DNA of 64,000 nucleotides, from positions 1-64,000 of the forward strand of contig NZ_BOMY01000051.1 in NCBI RefSeq assembly GCF_016862435.1, given 5' to 3'. Of this stretch, positions 41,713 through 50,453 are shown piece after piece. Made by a program: the position numbers and the translations under genes. The first letter of the stretch is position 1. The number at the start of each line of letters is the position of its first letter. The notes beneath the pieces are model-generated. The model searched no databases. It was not told where the DNA came from and saw only the letters and a list, made by a program, of their open reading frames with translations. The DNA is from Paractinoplanes tereljensis (GTDB taxonomy: Bacteria; Actinomycetota; Actinomycetes; Mycobacteriales; Micromonosporaceae).

Positions 41713-43554
41713 GTGAGCGGCCGCCGTACCTTCGGGATCCTCTCGCCCTTTGTCGGGGGCGACTACTACGGGGCGATCATCGAGGGCATCAACGCGGCGG
41801 CGGCCGGCGGCGGCGATCGGATCATGGCGATCCAGACTCTCGACCCCGGCGCGCACAGCGCCGACCGGGCCGGCCTGCCCGACTTCCACCGGCCGATCTC
41901 CTGGAACCAGCTGGCCGGGCTGGTCGTGCTGCCCGGCGCGGTGGACACGGCGTACGCCGCCGAGGCGCACCGGTCCGGCCTGCCGGTCGTGTTCGTCGCC
42001 CAGGACGCCACCGGCAGCGGCTGTTCGGCGGTGCTGGCCGACAACCGCAGCGGCGTCCGGGAAGCGGTCGCGCACCTGGTCGAACACGGTCATGAGCGGA
42101 TCGCGTTCGCCGGTTACCTGGCCCACTTCGACGTGCGGGAACGCTACGAGGGCTACCGGGAGGCGCTGCTCGCGCACGGGATCACCCCGCAGCCGTCGCT
42201 GCTCATCGATTCCGGCGACAACCACGAGAGCGGCGGCGAGACGGTCGCCGACGACCTGATCAAGGCCGGGATGCCGGCCACCGCGATCGTGCTCGGCACC
42301 GACCGTAACGCGATCGGCCTGATCGAGCGGATGCACTCGGCCGGTTACGACCTGCCGACCGAGCTGGCCGTGGTCGGGTTCGACGACATCTCCGACGCCG
42401 CCTACCTGCGGCCCAGCCTCTCCACCGTGCAGCAGCCGCTCGACCAGGTCGGCACGGTGGTCTACCAGCTCCTGAACGACCTGACCGAGAACGCCGGCGA
42501 ACGGCTGGTCCGGCACGTGCCGACGACGTTCGTGCGGCGGGACTCGTGCGGTTGCAGCGGGCACGGCCTGCCTATCTCCGAGCCGCAGTCCCGCGGCCTG
42601 TTCGCCCAGGTGCAATACCTGCAGAGCACCCTCAACATTCAATACGAACTGGGCATCGAGCTGCTCGGCACGCACGGCAGCGACCCGCGCGCCCTGGCCT
42701 GGCTGGGCCTGACCCCGGCGCTGGCCGGCTGTCTCGGCCTGTGGACCGAGGGCGACTCGCTCGAGGTGGTCGGCGAGTTCCGGGCCGGCTGCGAGACCGG
42801 GCAGGTGGTCGAGGCGGCCGACTTCCCGCCGCCCGAGCTGTTCGGGACGACCGACGGGCCGGCCGGCGACGTGGTGTTCCTGGTGCCGGTGCGCAGCCGC
42901 AACGCCGACTGGGGGGTGCTGGCCGCGGTCGGCCGGATCCAGTCCACCACCCCGCCCGGCCGCGAGATGATGAACCACTCGGGGGCGCTGCTGGCCGCCG
43001 CCCTCGACTACGAGGTGACCATGGCCGAGCTGCGCGACAAGGAAGAAAGCCTGCGCAACGCGGCCCTGCACGACCACCTCACCGCGCTGCCCAACCGGGT
43101 GCTGCTCGAGGACCGGATGGACCAGGCCGGCAAGCGGGCCGCCCGGCAGCCCGACTACCGGTTCGCGATCCTGCTGCTCGACCTGGACGGCTTCAAGGCG
43201 GTCAACGACACGCTCGGGCACGCGGCCGGCGACCAGCTGCTGATCGAGGTGGCCCGCCGGCTCACCGGGCTGCTGCGCAAGTCCGACACGGTGGCCCGGC
43301 TGGGCGGCGACGAGTTCGTGGTCCTGCTCGACGGGCTGGTCACGCCGGACGGGCACAAGGCGGTCTGCGACAACATCCACGCCGCGATCCGGGCGCCGTT
43401 CTTCATCGACGGCGAGCGGGTCGAGGTGGGCTGCAGCATCGGCGTGGCGCTCTCCGGCGGCGCCGGCGGGGCCGACCCCGATCACCTGCTGCGCGAGGCG
43501 GACGCCGCGATGTACCGGGCCAAGTCGGCGGCTCGGCGGCCTACTTCTCGGTGA
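41713..43554 (+). CDS. LacI-type ligand-binding domain fused to a GGDEF diguanylate cyclase
   Basis: A 613-residue protein. The first ~290 residues are the periplasmic-binding-like half of a LacI regulator (RTFGILSPFVGGDYYGAIIEGI; AVVGFDDISDAAYLRPSLSTVQQPLDQVG) without the DNA-binding helix-turn-helix. A linker with CGCSGHG and a GAF-like middle (to about 450) follow, then the GGDEF domain. RKSDTVARLGGDEFVVLLDG has an intact GGDEF active site (about 530) and the RxxD inhibitory site five residues before it. It should make c-di-GMP, controlled by a cytoplasmic sugar-like ligand; there is no signal peptide. The GTG at 41713 follows GGGAG. Confidence 0.87.
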   Translation: MSGRRTFGILSPFVGGDYYGAIIEGINAAAAGGGDRIMAIQTLDPGAHSADRAGLPDFHRPISWNQLAGLVVLPGAVDTAYAAEAHRSGLPVVFVAQDATGSGCSAVLADNRSGVREAVAHLVEHGHERIAFAGYLAHFDVRERYEGYREALLAHGITPQPSLLIDSGDNHESGGETVADDLIKAGMPATAIVLGTDRNAIGLIERMHSAGYDLPTELAVVGFDDISDAAYLRPSLSTVQQPLDQVGTVVYQLLNDLTENAGERLVRHVPTTFVRRDSCGCSGHGLPISEPQSRGLFAQVQYLQSTLNIQYELGIELLGTHGSDPRALAWLGLTPALAGCLGLWTEGDSLEVVGEFRAGCETGQVVEAADFPPPELFGTTDGPAGDVVFLVPVRSRNADWGVLAAVGRIQSTTPPGREMMNHSGALLAAALDYEVTMAELRDKEESLRNAALHDHLTALPNRVLLEDRMDQAGKRAARQPDYRFAILLLDLDGFKAVNDTLGHAAGDQLLIEVARRLTGLLRKSDTVARLGGDEFVVLLDGLVTPDGHKAVCDNIHAAIRAPFFIDGERVEVGCSIGVALSGGAGGADPDHLLREADAAMYRAKSAARRPTSR

Positions 43555-45049
43555 GGTTGACCAGCGGGGTCGGCTGGTCGATGTTGGCCGGCGCGTTCCA
43601 CTTCTGGATGTCCGCCGTACTGCAGGTGGCGACCTTGACCTTGCTGGTTCCGTCGCTGTGGAAGTCGGCGGCGACACCGCTGCCCTGCTCGGTGGGCTGC
43701 AGGCAGTAACCCTTGTAGTCCATGATCCGGTAGCTGGTGCCGTAGTCACCGGTGTCGTGGTAGACGGTCCAGGTCAGCGTCTGCTGGGCCTGGGTGGCGG
43801 TGTCCTTGCAGGCCACCACCGTCACCCAGGACGTCGAGGTGACGATGCCCGGCGATTTCAGGCAGTAATCGTTCAGGATGGTGCTGTTGTTGGCGTTGCT
43901 GTTGGCGTTGAAGTTGTTGACGATGATCGGACCGGACTTGGAGACCGCCGGCAGCACCGGCGTCGGATGGACCCACTGCTGGTTGAAGTCCACCAGGGCG
44001 CCCGGGTCCTGCTTGCAGAACCAGGCGATCATGTACAGCGCGCTCAGGTTCTTGCTCGTCACGTCCAGGCAGCGGCTGAACTGCTTGTAGTTGACCAGCT
44101 GGTTGGTGGAGTCTCCGGCCATGCCGGCGCCGACGCCAGGAGCGGAGTACCACACGTTCTTCGTGGTGCTGGCGCTGCAGCCGGCCAGCAGCACGGTGTG
44201 GTCGGTGGACGAGCCCGGGGTCTTGAGGTTCATGCAGTAACTGCCGTCGGACTTACTGGCCGACGTGGTGGCGTGGTAGACGCTGCTGCCGTCCAGTGCC
44301 CACTGGTAGGTCGTGGTCCGGACGGTCGGGCAGGCCTGGAAGACGATGGGCGTGGTGCCGCTGACCCGTACCGAGTTCGCGAACAGGCACATGCCCGAGG
44401 TTGCCGCGGACGTCTCCGAGTTGATCAGCTTCAGATAGAGGTCCGGCGTGTACCCGAACTGCTGCTGGCCACTGCCGTTGCAGGTCTGGACGAGAACGGC
44501 GGTGCCGGCCGCCGGGCTGGCCGCCGAGCCACCGTCGAGGCACTGGTTGCCCAGGGTGCTGCTGGCGATCTTGATGGGACCGCCCGGGATGTTGGTGTTG
44601 CTGGTGGAGAAGACGTACGTGGCGGTCAGCCTCCGGGTCACCGTCCCGTTGGTCCCGTTCGAGGTGACCGTCGCGCTGACCGGCACCTCGTTGACGGTGC
44701 AGGCCCCGGTCGTGACGCTCTCGTCCTGGAACTTGTACACCACGCTGATCGTGTAGGTGGACGTGATGGTGCCGCCGGTCGCGCCGACCGTCCCGGTCAT
44801 CGAGCACGGCGGGATGTTCTCCAGGTAGCCGTTCTGCAGGGCGTCGGCCGCGGCGCGGACGCGGGCCATCATCACGTCCAGCCCGGCCATGGCCGCGTCG
44901 AGGGCGGCCGCCCGCTGGTCGTAGTTGACGGTGTTCTTGATCTGGCGGACCACGATCGGGACCAGCGTCGCCGAGAGCGCCAGCACCACCGTGACGACCA
45001 GCATGGCCAGCGGCATCGAGCCCTCGTCGCGGCGAAGTGTGAGCCTCAT
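43541..45049 (-). CDS. Minor pilin-type protein with ricin-type lectin region
   Basis: A 502-residue protein. The N-terminus RRDEGSMPLAMLVVTVVLALSATLVPIVV is a type IV pilin/pseudopilin-like leader and hydrophobic helix (PilX/PulK style). After about residue 150 come ricin-B-like repeats: GNQCLDGGSA, GQQQFGY, TTYQWALDG, YCMNLKTPG, RCLDVTSK, FNQQWV, YCLKSPG, YCLQPTEQG and IQKWN. These have the CLD and QxW features of beta-trefoil lectins. It probably sits in or near the pilus tip and binds carbohydrate. The ATG overlaps the stop of the previous pilin (ATGA). Its 3' end overlaps the GGDEF gene by 14 bp. It is the last of three coupled genes. Confidence 0.85.
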   Translation of the reverse strand: MRLTLRRDEGSMPLAMLVVTVVLALSATLVPIVVRQIKNTVNYDQRAAALDAAMAGLDVMMARVRAAADALQNGYLENIPPCSMTGTVGATGGTITSTYTISVVYKFQDESVTTGACTVNEVPVSATVTSNGTNGTVTRRLTATYVFSTSNTNIPGGPIKIASSTLGNQCLDGGSAASPAAGTAVLVQTCNGSGQQQFGYTPDLYLKLINSETSAATSGMCLFANSVRVSGTTPIVFQACPTVRTTTYQWALDGSSVYHATTSASKSDGSYCMNLKTPGSSTDHTVLLAGCSASTTKNVWYSAPGVGAGMAGDSTNQLVNYKQFSRCLDVTSKNLSALYMIAWFCKQDPGALVDFNQQWVHPTPVLPAVSKSGPIIVNNFNANSNANNSTILNDYCLKSPGIVTSTSWVTVVACKDTATQAQQTLTWTVYHDTGDYGTSYRIMDYKGYCLQPTEQGSGVAADFHSDGTSKVKVATCSTADIQKWNAPANIDQPTPLVNLTEK

Positions 45050-45654
45050 GAGGTCGGCCTCCCGGAGCTGCAGTCGCTGAGCGCCGACGTGTTGCGGTTG
45101 GTGTTCTGCGCCGAGAACAGCACGTCCAGGGGCAGCGTGGTCTTGCCGACCTTGCCGGTGAACCGGAGCCGCACCTGACTGTGCTCGGGTTGGTAGGCGA
45201 TGCCCACGCCACTGACCCCGGGGCCGGCCGAATACGGCTGGTCGCCGGGCTGGTAGACGGTGAACGGCGCGGTCGTACCGGTCTGGGCCAGATCGGTGGC
45301 GATGGTCGTCGCCGCCCCCGGCGTCGAGGTGGCCGTGCTGACCCAGGTGGCCCGGGTCAGCACGCCGTTCTTGAAGACGAGCTGCTGGCAATTGTTGCCG
45401 GGCATGCCGTACTCGAGATACCAGGCGCTGTTCACCTGCCCGGGCGTGGCGACCCAGTTGGCGTAGCGCAGTTCCTTGTCCAGCCGGCGAAAGCTGTTGC
45501 CGATCTGATCCCGCGCGTTGGCGAGGTTGTCGGTCCGGTTGACATCGGAGTAGACCTCGGTGATGGCTCCGGTGACGATCACCATGATCACCGCCATCAC
45601 CGACATCGAGACAATGAGTTCGATAAGCGAGAAGCCCTCGTCGTCGTCGGTCAT
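45046..45654 (-). CDS. Minor pseudopilin (PulJ-like)
   Basis: A 202-residue protein with a class III (prepilin) leader: DDDEGFSLIELIVSMSVMAVIMVIV, cleaved after the Gly, with Glu at position +5 and a long hydrophobic helix. The rest has the PulJ-like DQIGNSFRRLDKELRYA helix end, then a beta-rich globular part with a few cysteines. It requires a prepilin peptidase and pilus assembly ATPase, not encoded in this window. It overlaps both flanking pilin genes by 4 bp. Confidence 0.85.
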   Translation of the reverse strand: MTDDDEGFSLIELIVSMSVMAVIMVIVTGAITEVYSDVNRTDNLANARDQIGNSFRRLDKELRYANWVATPGQVNSAWYLEYGMPGNNCQQLVFKNGVLTRATWVSTATSTPGAATTIATDLAQTGTTAPFTVYQPGDQPYSAGPGVSGVGIAYQPEHSQVRLRFTGKVGKTTLPLDVLFSAQNTNRNTSALSDCSSGRPTS

Positions 45655-47318
45655 GTGATCTTCCAGACGAAGGTGAGAATGCTGGTGCTCGGCGGCGCGA
45701 GGGCCGAGGCGGTAGCGGTGACGACGTAGGTTCCGGCCGTCGTCGGAGTCCCGGAGATGACCTTGGTCAGGGCGTTGAGACTCAGGCCCGGTGGGAGCCC
45801 GGAGACGGTGAGCGTGGGCGAAAGGCCCAGCAGCGTGCCGTTCGTGGCCAGGGTCAGCGACGCGGCGGTGCCCTTGGCCGTGGTCTGGTCGGGCGCGGTC
45901 AGCGGAGGCGCGGTGAACACCAGCGAGCTGCTGGTGTTGATGATGACCACGATCTGCTTGCTCGCGGTACCGCCGGTGCCGTCGGTGACGGTGATCGTGG
46001 GCAGGAACCGGCCCGACGCGGACGACTTACCGGAGACCGCGCCGGTGTTCTTGTTGACGTTCACGCTGGGCGGCAGGCCGGTGCCGGTGTAGGTGTAGTT
46101 GCCGTCGCCACCGCCGCCCACTGCGGTGAGCCCGAGGCTCGTCGCCAGATCGATCGTCTGGTCGGACAAGCCACTGAGGGTCAGCGCGGGATACACCGCG
46201 TGCGTGTAGGTCGCCTTGCCGCTCTTGAGGTTGGAGTCGGTGACGGTGACCGTGACGGTGTAGGTCCCGTTGGTGGTCGGGCTGCCGCTGATGGCACCGG
46301 TCGTGGAGTCGAAGGTCAGGCCGGGTGGAAGGCCGGCCACGTCCCACGCGGTGTACGGCGTGACCCCGCCGGTGGCGGTCAGCGCCAGGCTGTACGTGTC
46401 ACCGATCCGGCTGATCACGGTGGTGGCCGGCACGGTCGGCGTCGGCGGCTTCACCACGGTCAGCGTGACCGGGCCGGTGGCGTTGCGGTTCGCGTGGTCG
46501 GTGACCGTCGCGGTGGTCGACGTGACCCCGACCGTGGTCGGGACCCCGGTGATGATGCCGGCGGAGGCCATCGACAGGCCGGCCGGGAGCGCGGCGATCG
46601 TCCAGGTGTTCGGGAGCTGCCCGCCTCGGGCCTTCAGCTGGTAGGAGACGGTGTCACCGACGTAGAAGGTCGGCGTGTTCTCCATGACCACCGGCGCCGG
46701 GCGGTTGAAGTCGAAGGACGGCTCGGACGCGCGGGACACCAGCGTGGTCGCGACGTAGGCGCAGGATGCCCCGGTGCAGGTGGCGTCCGGCCAGGTCAGA
46801 AGCACCACGACCCGGAAGAATTGCAGGATGTCGGTGGTATCGGCCGGGGCCGCCGCACCCTTGGGATAGACGCACTCGGTGGAGCTGGCGGTCAGGTAGA
46901 CCTCGCAGAGGCCGACGTAGATGTTCAGGGTGTAGGTGGTGCCCTCGACCGTGACCTGCTGGGGCGACGTGGAGATCGGCGCATCCACCCCGACCGTCGA
47001 GGTGGAGTCGGTGATCATCGGATCGCCGGCCACCTGCATCGTCTTCAGGTACGGCTGGACCACGGCCGAGGCGGCGGTGAACTGCGCCTGGGTGGCGTTG
47101 GCGCTGCGGCCGCTCAGCAGCGAGCTGCCCTTCAGACCGCGCACCTGCTCCATCGCGGTGTCGGCGAGCTGGATCGCGGCCTGCTTGGAACGCTGCTTGT
47201 TGACGTTGGTGAGGCTCCGGACGAAGAACGGCGCGCTGGCGAGCATGGTGATGCTCAGAATGGCCAGTGCCACGACCATTTCGACGAGGGTGAACCCCTC
47301 GTCCCGTTCCCTGCCCAC
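45651..47318 (-). CDS. Minor pilin with immunoglobulin-like repeats
   Basis: This 555-residue protein has a prepilin leader and helix (RDEGFTLVEMVVALAILSITMLASAPF). A pilin-like head with cysteine pairs (about 60-205) is followed by about four Ig-like/putative-Ig domains with repeating signatures LPAGLSMASAGIITGVPTTVG, LPPGLTFDSTTGAISGSPTT and LPPGLSLNALTKVISGTPTTAG. Such domains extend adhesins away from the surface. The GTG start follows GGGAG. It is the first of three coupled pilin genes on the minus strand; Actinoplanes zoospores use type IV-like pili for attachment, which fits. Confidence 0.86.
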   Translation of the reverse strand: MGRERDEGFTLVEMVVALAILSITMLASAPFFVRSLTNVNKQRSKQAAIQLADTAMEQVRGLKGSSLLSGRSANATQAQFTAASAVVQPYLKTMQVAGDPMITDSTSTVGVDAPISTSPQQVTVEGTTYTLNIYVGLCEVYLTASSTECVYPKGAAAPADTTDILQFFRVVVLLTWPDATCTGASCAYVATTLVSRASEPSFDFNRPAPVVMENTPTFYVGDTVSYQLKARGGQLPNTWTIAALPAGLSMASAGIITGVPTTVGVTSTTATVTDHANRNATGPVTLTVVKPPTPTVPATTVISRIGDTYSLALTATGGVTPYTAWDVAGLPPGLTFDSTTGAISGSPTTNGTYTVTVTVTDSNLKSGKATYTHAVYPALTLSGLSDQTIDLATSLGLTAVGGGGDGNYTYTGTGLPPSVNVNKNTGAVSGKSSASGRFLPTITVTDGTGGTASKQIVVIINTSSSLVFTAPPLTAPDQTTAKGTAASLTLATNGTLLGLSPTLTVSGLPPGLSLNALTKVISGTPTTAGTYVVTATASALAPPSTSILTFVWKIT

Positions 47319-47355
47319 GCGTTCTCCCGGCGTTGTCGACCGCTGTGGTTCACAT

Positions 47356-47375
47356 CGGCCGGGAAAGGCCGGTTT
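47356..47375 (-). terminator. Weak stem after the FMN reductase gene
   Basis: CGGCC, a GGGAAA loop and GGCCG form a short hairpin just downstream of the FMN reductase stop. There is no T-run on the minus strand, although the plus strand has GTTTTT. It separates the reductase from the pilin operon at 47318. It could be an I-shaped actinobacterial terminator. Confidence 0.35.
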
Positions 47376-48026
47376 TTAGGCGTCTGGCCGCCAGATCTCC
47401 GCCCGCCAGGACCGGAACGGGGCGGAGGCGTCGTTGCGCTGCACCACCGGGAACATGCTGGAGACACCCTGCCAGGACGGCTGGGCCTTGGGCTTGGGCG
47501 CGGCCAGCGCCCGGGCGAGGACGTCGAGCATGTCCAGCAGCGCCCGGTGCAGCTGCGGGTCGGTGAGCGTGCCGTCGACCTCGTCGAGCGCGGCCGCGTT
47601 CAGCGGGATCCGCATGCAGGCCGGGTGCAGCATCTTCGCGTTCGCGTGCGCGAGCACCGTCTCCAGCAGCTCGCGCGCCCCGTCGTCCGAACCGGGCGTG
47701 GACACCGACAGCCAGGCGACCGGCTTGTAGCTCAGGTCGCCCCCGTCCACCAGCCAGTCCAGCAGATTTTTCAGGCTGCCCGGGATGGATCCGGCGAATT
47801 CCGGGGTAGAGAACACGACGGCGTCAGCGGCGGCGACCTGCAGGCGCAGGAACTGCACCGGGTCGGGCGGGCTGTACTCCCCCGGCACGAACGCCGGCAG
47901 GTCACGTAGGCCGTCGTAGAGCGACGCACTGATCTCCGCCGGAGCGAACCGGGCCGCCGTGCGCAGCGCCGCGGTATGCAGCGAGTCGGCCCGGGTGTTC
48001 CCCGAGATCAACAGGATCCGCGTCAT
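47376..48026 (-). CDS. NADPH-dependent FMN reductase-family protein
   Basis: A 216-residue flavodoxin-fold protein. It has RILLISGNTRADSLHTAALRTAARF (FMN phosphate loop, residues 3-27), AVVFSTPEFAGSIPGSLKNLLDWLV (the family's TPEYNGSIPGxLKNAIDW motif) and GDLSYKPVAWLSVST. It reduces FMN or a quinone with NADPH. The C-terminal 60 residues, with a proline-rich stretch, exceed the usual 180. The gene diverges from a GAF histidine kinase. No functional partner is adjacent. Confidence 0.85.
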   Translation of the reverse strand: MTRILLISGNTRADSLHTAALRTAARFAPAEISASLYDGLRDLPAFVPGEYSPPDPVQFLRLQVAAADAVVFSTPEFAGSIPGSLKNLLDWLVDGGDLSYKPVAWLSVSTPGSDDGARELLETVLAHANAKMLHPACMRIPLNAAALDEVDGTLTDPQLHRALLDMLDVLARALAAPKPKAQPSWQGVSSMFPVVQRNDASAPFRSWRAEIWRPDA

Positions 48027-48076
48027 AGCAGGGGACCTTACGTGCTGAAGGTGAACCTCTCAGGTAGCGACTTGCG

Positions 48077-49312
48077 GTGCCGACCTACGACTACATCACC
48101 GACGAACAGGACACCACGTTGAGCTCAACGGCAGAGCACTCCCGATTGGCGGCGCTGTACACGTATGGCCTGCTGGACGCGGTACGCCCCGTCGTGCTGG
48201 ACGACCTGACCCGGCTCGCCGCACGGATCTTCGACACGCCCATGTCGACCGTGACGCTTGTCGACCGCAACCGTCAGTGGTTCGCCGGCAACACCGGCAT
48301 GGACGGCAACCAGGCGCCCCGGTCCATCTCGTTCTGCGCCTGGATGGTCGACGACCCGCGCCCGCTGATCGTCCCGGACGCCCATGTCGACTCCCGGTTC
48401 CAGGAGTTCTCGAACGTCACCGGTGCGCCGTACCTCCGGTTCTACGCCGGGGTACCGCTGGTCAACCCGGACGGCTACATCCTGGGCAGCGTCTGTGTCC
48501 TCGACCGCGAGCCGCGCGACATCGGCGAGCGCCAGCTGACCCTGCTCGGCGACCTGGCCGCCCAGGCCACCGGCCACCTGGAGGCGATACGCGAGCAGAA
48601 CCGGCTGAGCGTCCTGGACGCCGAACTCGCTCGCCTGATGCGCCGCGAACAGGACCTGGTCGCGACGGTCTCGCACGAGCTGCGCACGCCGGTCACCACC
48701 ATGCAGGGCTACCTGGAGATGCTGGCCGAGGACGAGGACCTGGCCCCGTACCGGCGGATGCTCGAACCGATCCGGCGCAACGGCGACCGGCTGGTCCGGA
48801 TGGTCGACCACCTGCTGGCCGGGGCCCGGCCGGACGACGCGCCGGCCAAGGCCGACGGTCTGGTCGATCTCGCCGCCGCCGCCCGCAGCGCGGTTGACAC
48901 CTGCGAACCCCTGGCGGCCGAGCGAGGCGTGAAGGTCACTCTTTCGGGCGAAGAATCCCCGGCGTACGTCGTGGGCGAAGCCGCCGCCCTGAGCCAGGCA
49001 CTCGAACACGTCGTACGCAACGCGGTGGCCTTTTCTCCCGGCGGCAACGAGGTAAGCGTGCTGGTGGCCGGGGCCAAGATCGAGGTGCACGACCAGGGCG
49101 CCGGCATCCCCGCCGAGGAGCTCCCGTACGTGTTCGAACGCTTCTACCGCGGCCGGCACGCCCAGGAGCAAGCCGTCCCCGGCATGGGCCTCGGCCTGGC
49201 CATCGCCTGGCGCATCGTCAACGCGCACGGCGGCCGGCTGGCCCTCGACTCGGCCGGCACCGGACGCGGCACCAAGGCCAAGATTTGCCTCCCGGCCGCC
49301 ACCCCGGACTAG
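48077..49312 (+). CDS. GAF-domain sensor histidine kinase
   Basis: A 411-residue soluble histidine kinase. The GAF domain covers about 25-165, with FDTPMSTVTLVDRNRQWFAGN and ISFCAWMVDDPRPLIVPDA; the cysteine could bind a cofactor, but this is unproven. The HisKA part has the phospho-acceptor in VATVSHELRTPVTTMQGYLEML (about H199). The HATPase domain has VVRNAVAFSPGGN, VHDQGAGIPAEELPYVFERF and GMGLGLAIAWRIVNAHGG. No response regulator is next to it, so it is an orphan. It starts at a GTG. Confidence 0.9.
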   Translation: MPTYDYITDEQDTTLSSTAEHSRLAALYTYGLLDAVRPVVLDDLTRLAARIFDTPMSTVTLVDRNRQWFAGNTGMDGNQAPRSISFCAWMVDDPRPLIVPDAHVDSRFQEFSNVTGAPYLRFYAGVPLVNPDGYILGSVCVLDREPRDIGERQLTLLGDLAAQATGHLEAIREQNRLSVLDAELARLMRREQDLVATVSHELRTPVTTMQGYLEMLAEDEDLAPYRRMLEPIRRNGDRLVRMVDHLLAGARPDDAPAKADGLVDLAAAARSAVDTCEPLAAERGVKVTLSGEESPAYVVGEAAALSQALEHVVRNAVAFSPGGNEVSVLVAGAKIEVHDQGAGIPAEELPYVFERFYRGRHAQEQAVPGMGLGLAIAWRIVNAHGGRLALDSAGTGRGTKAKICLPAATPD

Positions 49313-49313
49313 T

Positions 49314-49327
49314 GTGACCTAGGGCAC
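49314..49327. promoter_or_regulatory. Near-palindrome before the beta-propeller gene
   Basis: GTGACCTAGGGCAC is a 14-bp palindrome with one mismatch, centred on CCTAGG. It starts just after the histidine-kinase stop and ends 10 bp before the start of the next gene. It may be an operator. Confidence 0.4.
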
Positions 49328-49337
49328 TATGGGGGCC

Positions 49338-50453
49338 ATGACTGACGTCCGGCTCCTGGTAGGCACACGCAAGGGCGCGTTCACGCTGACCGCCGACGGC
49401 ACCCGCAAAGACTGGAAAGTGAGCGGCCCGCACTTCGGCGGGTGGGAGATCTACCACGTGGCCGGCTCGCCGGCCGACCCCGACCGACTATGGGCATCAC
49501 AGTCGTCCGGCTGGTTCGGGCAGGTGATCCAGCGCTCCGACGACGGCGGCCGCTCGTGGAACCCGGTGGGCAACGACTTCGCGTACACGGGCGAGGTCGG
49601 CGACCACCTCTGGTACGACGGAACCCCCCGCCCGTGGGAGTTCAAGCGGATCTGGCACCTCGAGCCGTCCCGCACCGACCCCGACACGGTGTACGCGGGA
49701 GCCGAGGACGCGGCCCTTTACCGCTCCACCGACGGCGGCGGCAGCTGGACCGAGCTGACCGCGCTGCGCAACCACCCGACCGGCCCCGCCTGGCAACCCG
49801 GCGCCGGCGGCATGTGCCTGCACACCATCATTCTCGACCCGGTGGACCCCGACCGGATCTTCGTGGCCATCTCGGCAGCCGGCGCGTTCCGCACCGACGA
49901 CGGCGGCCAGACCTGGGAACCGATCAACCGCGGCCTGCGCTCCGGCGGCATCCCCGACGAGGACGCCGAGGTCGGCCACTGTGTGCACAACCTGGCCATG
50001 CACCCCGCCAACCCGGACGTCCTCTTCATGCAGAAACATTGGGACGTCATGCGTACGGACGACGCCGGCGACCGCTGGCACGAAATCAGCGGCGACCTGC
50101 CGACGGATTTCGGCTTCCCGATCGGCGTGCACGCCCACGAGCCGGAAACGGTCTACGTAATCCCGATCACCAGCGATTCCGAGCACTACGTGCCCGACGC
50201 CAAGCTGCGCGTCTACCGCAGCCGAACCGGAGGCGGCGAGTGGGAGCCGCTGACCAACGGCCTCCCCCAGGAGAACTGCTACGTAAATGTCCTGCGCGAC
50301 GCGATGGCGGTGGACACCCTGGACGACTGCGGCATCTACTTCGGCACGACGGGAGGCCAGGTCTACGGCTCCCCCGACGGCGGCGACAGCTGGCAGCCCA
50401 TCGTCCGAGACCTGCCCACGGTCCTCTCGGTGGAAGTCCAGGTCCTGCCGTGA
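49338..50453 (+). CDS. Sialidase-like/BNR-repeat beta-propeller protein
   Basis: A 371-residue soluble protein with Asp-box repeats of the sialidase/VPS10-like family: RSDDGGRSWNPVGND, RSTDGGGSWTELTAL, RTDDGGQTWEPINRG, RTDDAGDRWHEISG and GSPDGGDSWQPIVRD. No secretion signal is present, unlike true exo-sialidases. The catalytic arginine triad of sialidases is not evident, so it is probably a non-enzymatic propeller or a hydrolase of unknown substrate. Its stop overlaps the GTG of a MoaD/ThiS-like gene. I prefer the ATG at 49338. Confidence 0.82.
   Translation: MTDVRLLVGTRKGAFTLTADGTRKDWKVSGPHFGGWEIYHVAGSPADPDRLWASQSSGWFGQVIQRSDDGGRSWNPVGNDFAYTGEVGDHLWYDGTPRPWEFKRIWHLEPSRTDPDTVYAGAEDAALYRSTDGGGSWTELTALRNHPTGPAWQPGAGGMCLHTIILDPVDPDRIFVAISAAGAFRTDDGGQTWEPINRGLRSGGIPDEDAEVGHCVHNLAMHPANPDVLFMQKHWDVMRTDDAGDRWHEISGDLPTDFGFPIGVHAHEPETVYVIPITSDSEHYVPDAKLRVYRSRTGGGEWEPLTNGLPQENCYVNVLRDAMAVDTLDDCGIYFGTTGGQVYGSPDGGDSWQPIVRDLPTVLSVEVQVLP

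Noticed and set aside
41641..43749. 702-residue minus-strand frame opposite the GGDEF gene
   Set aside because: It is antisense to an intact GGDEF domain and has shadow-type composition.
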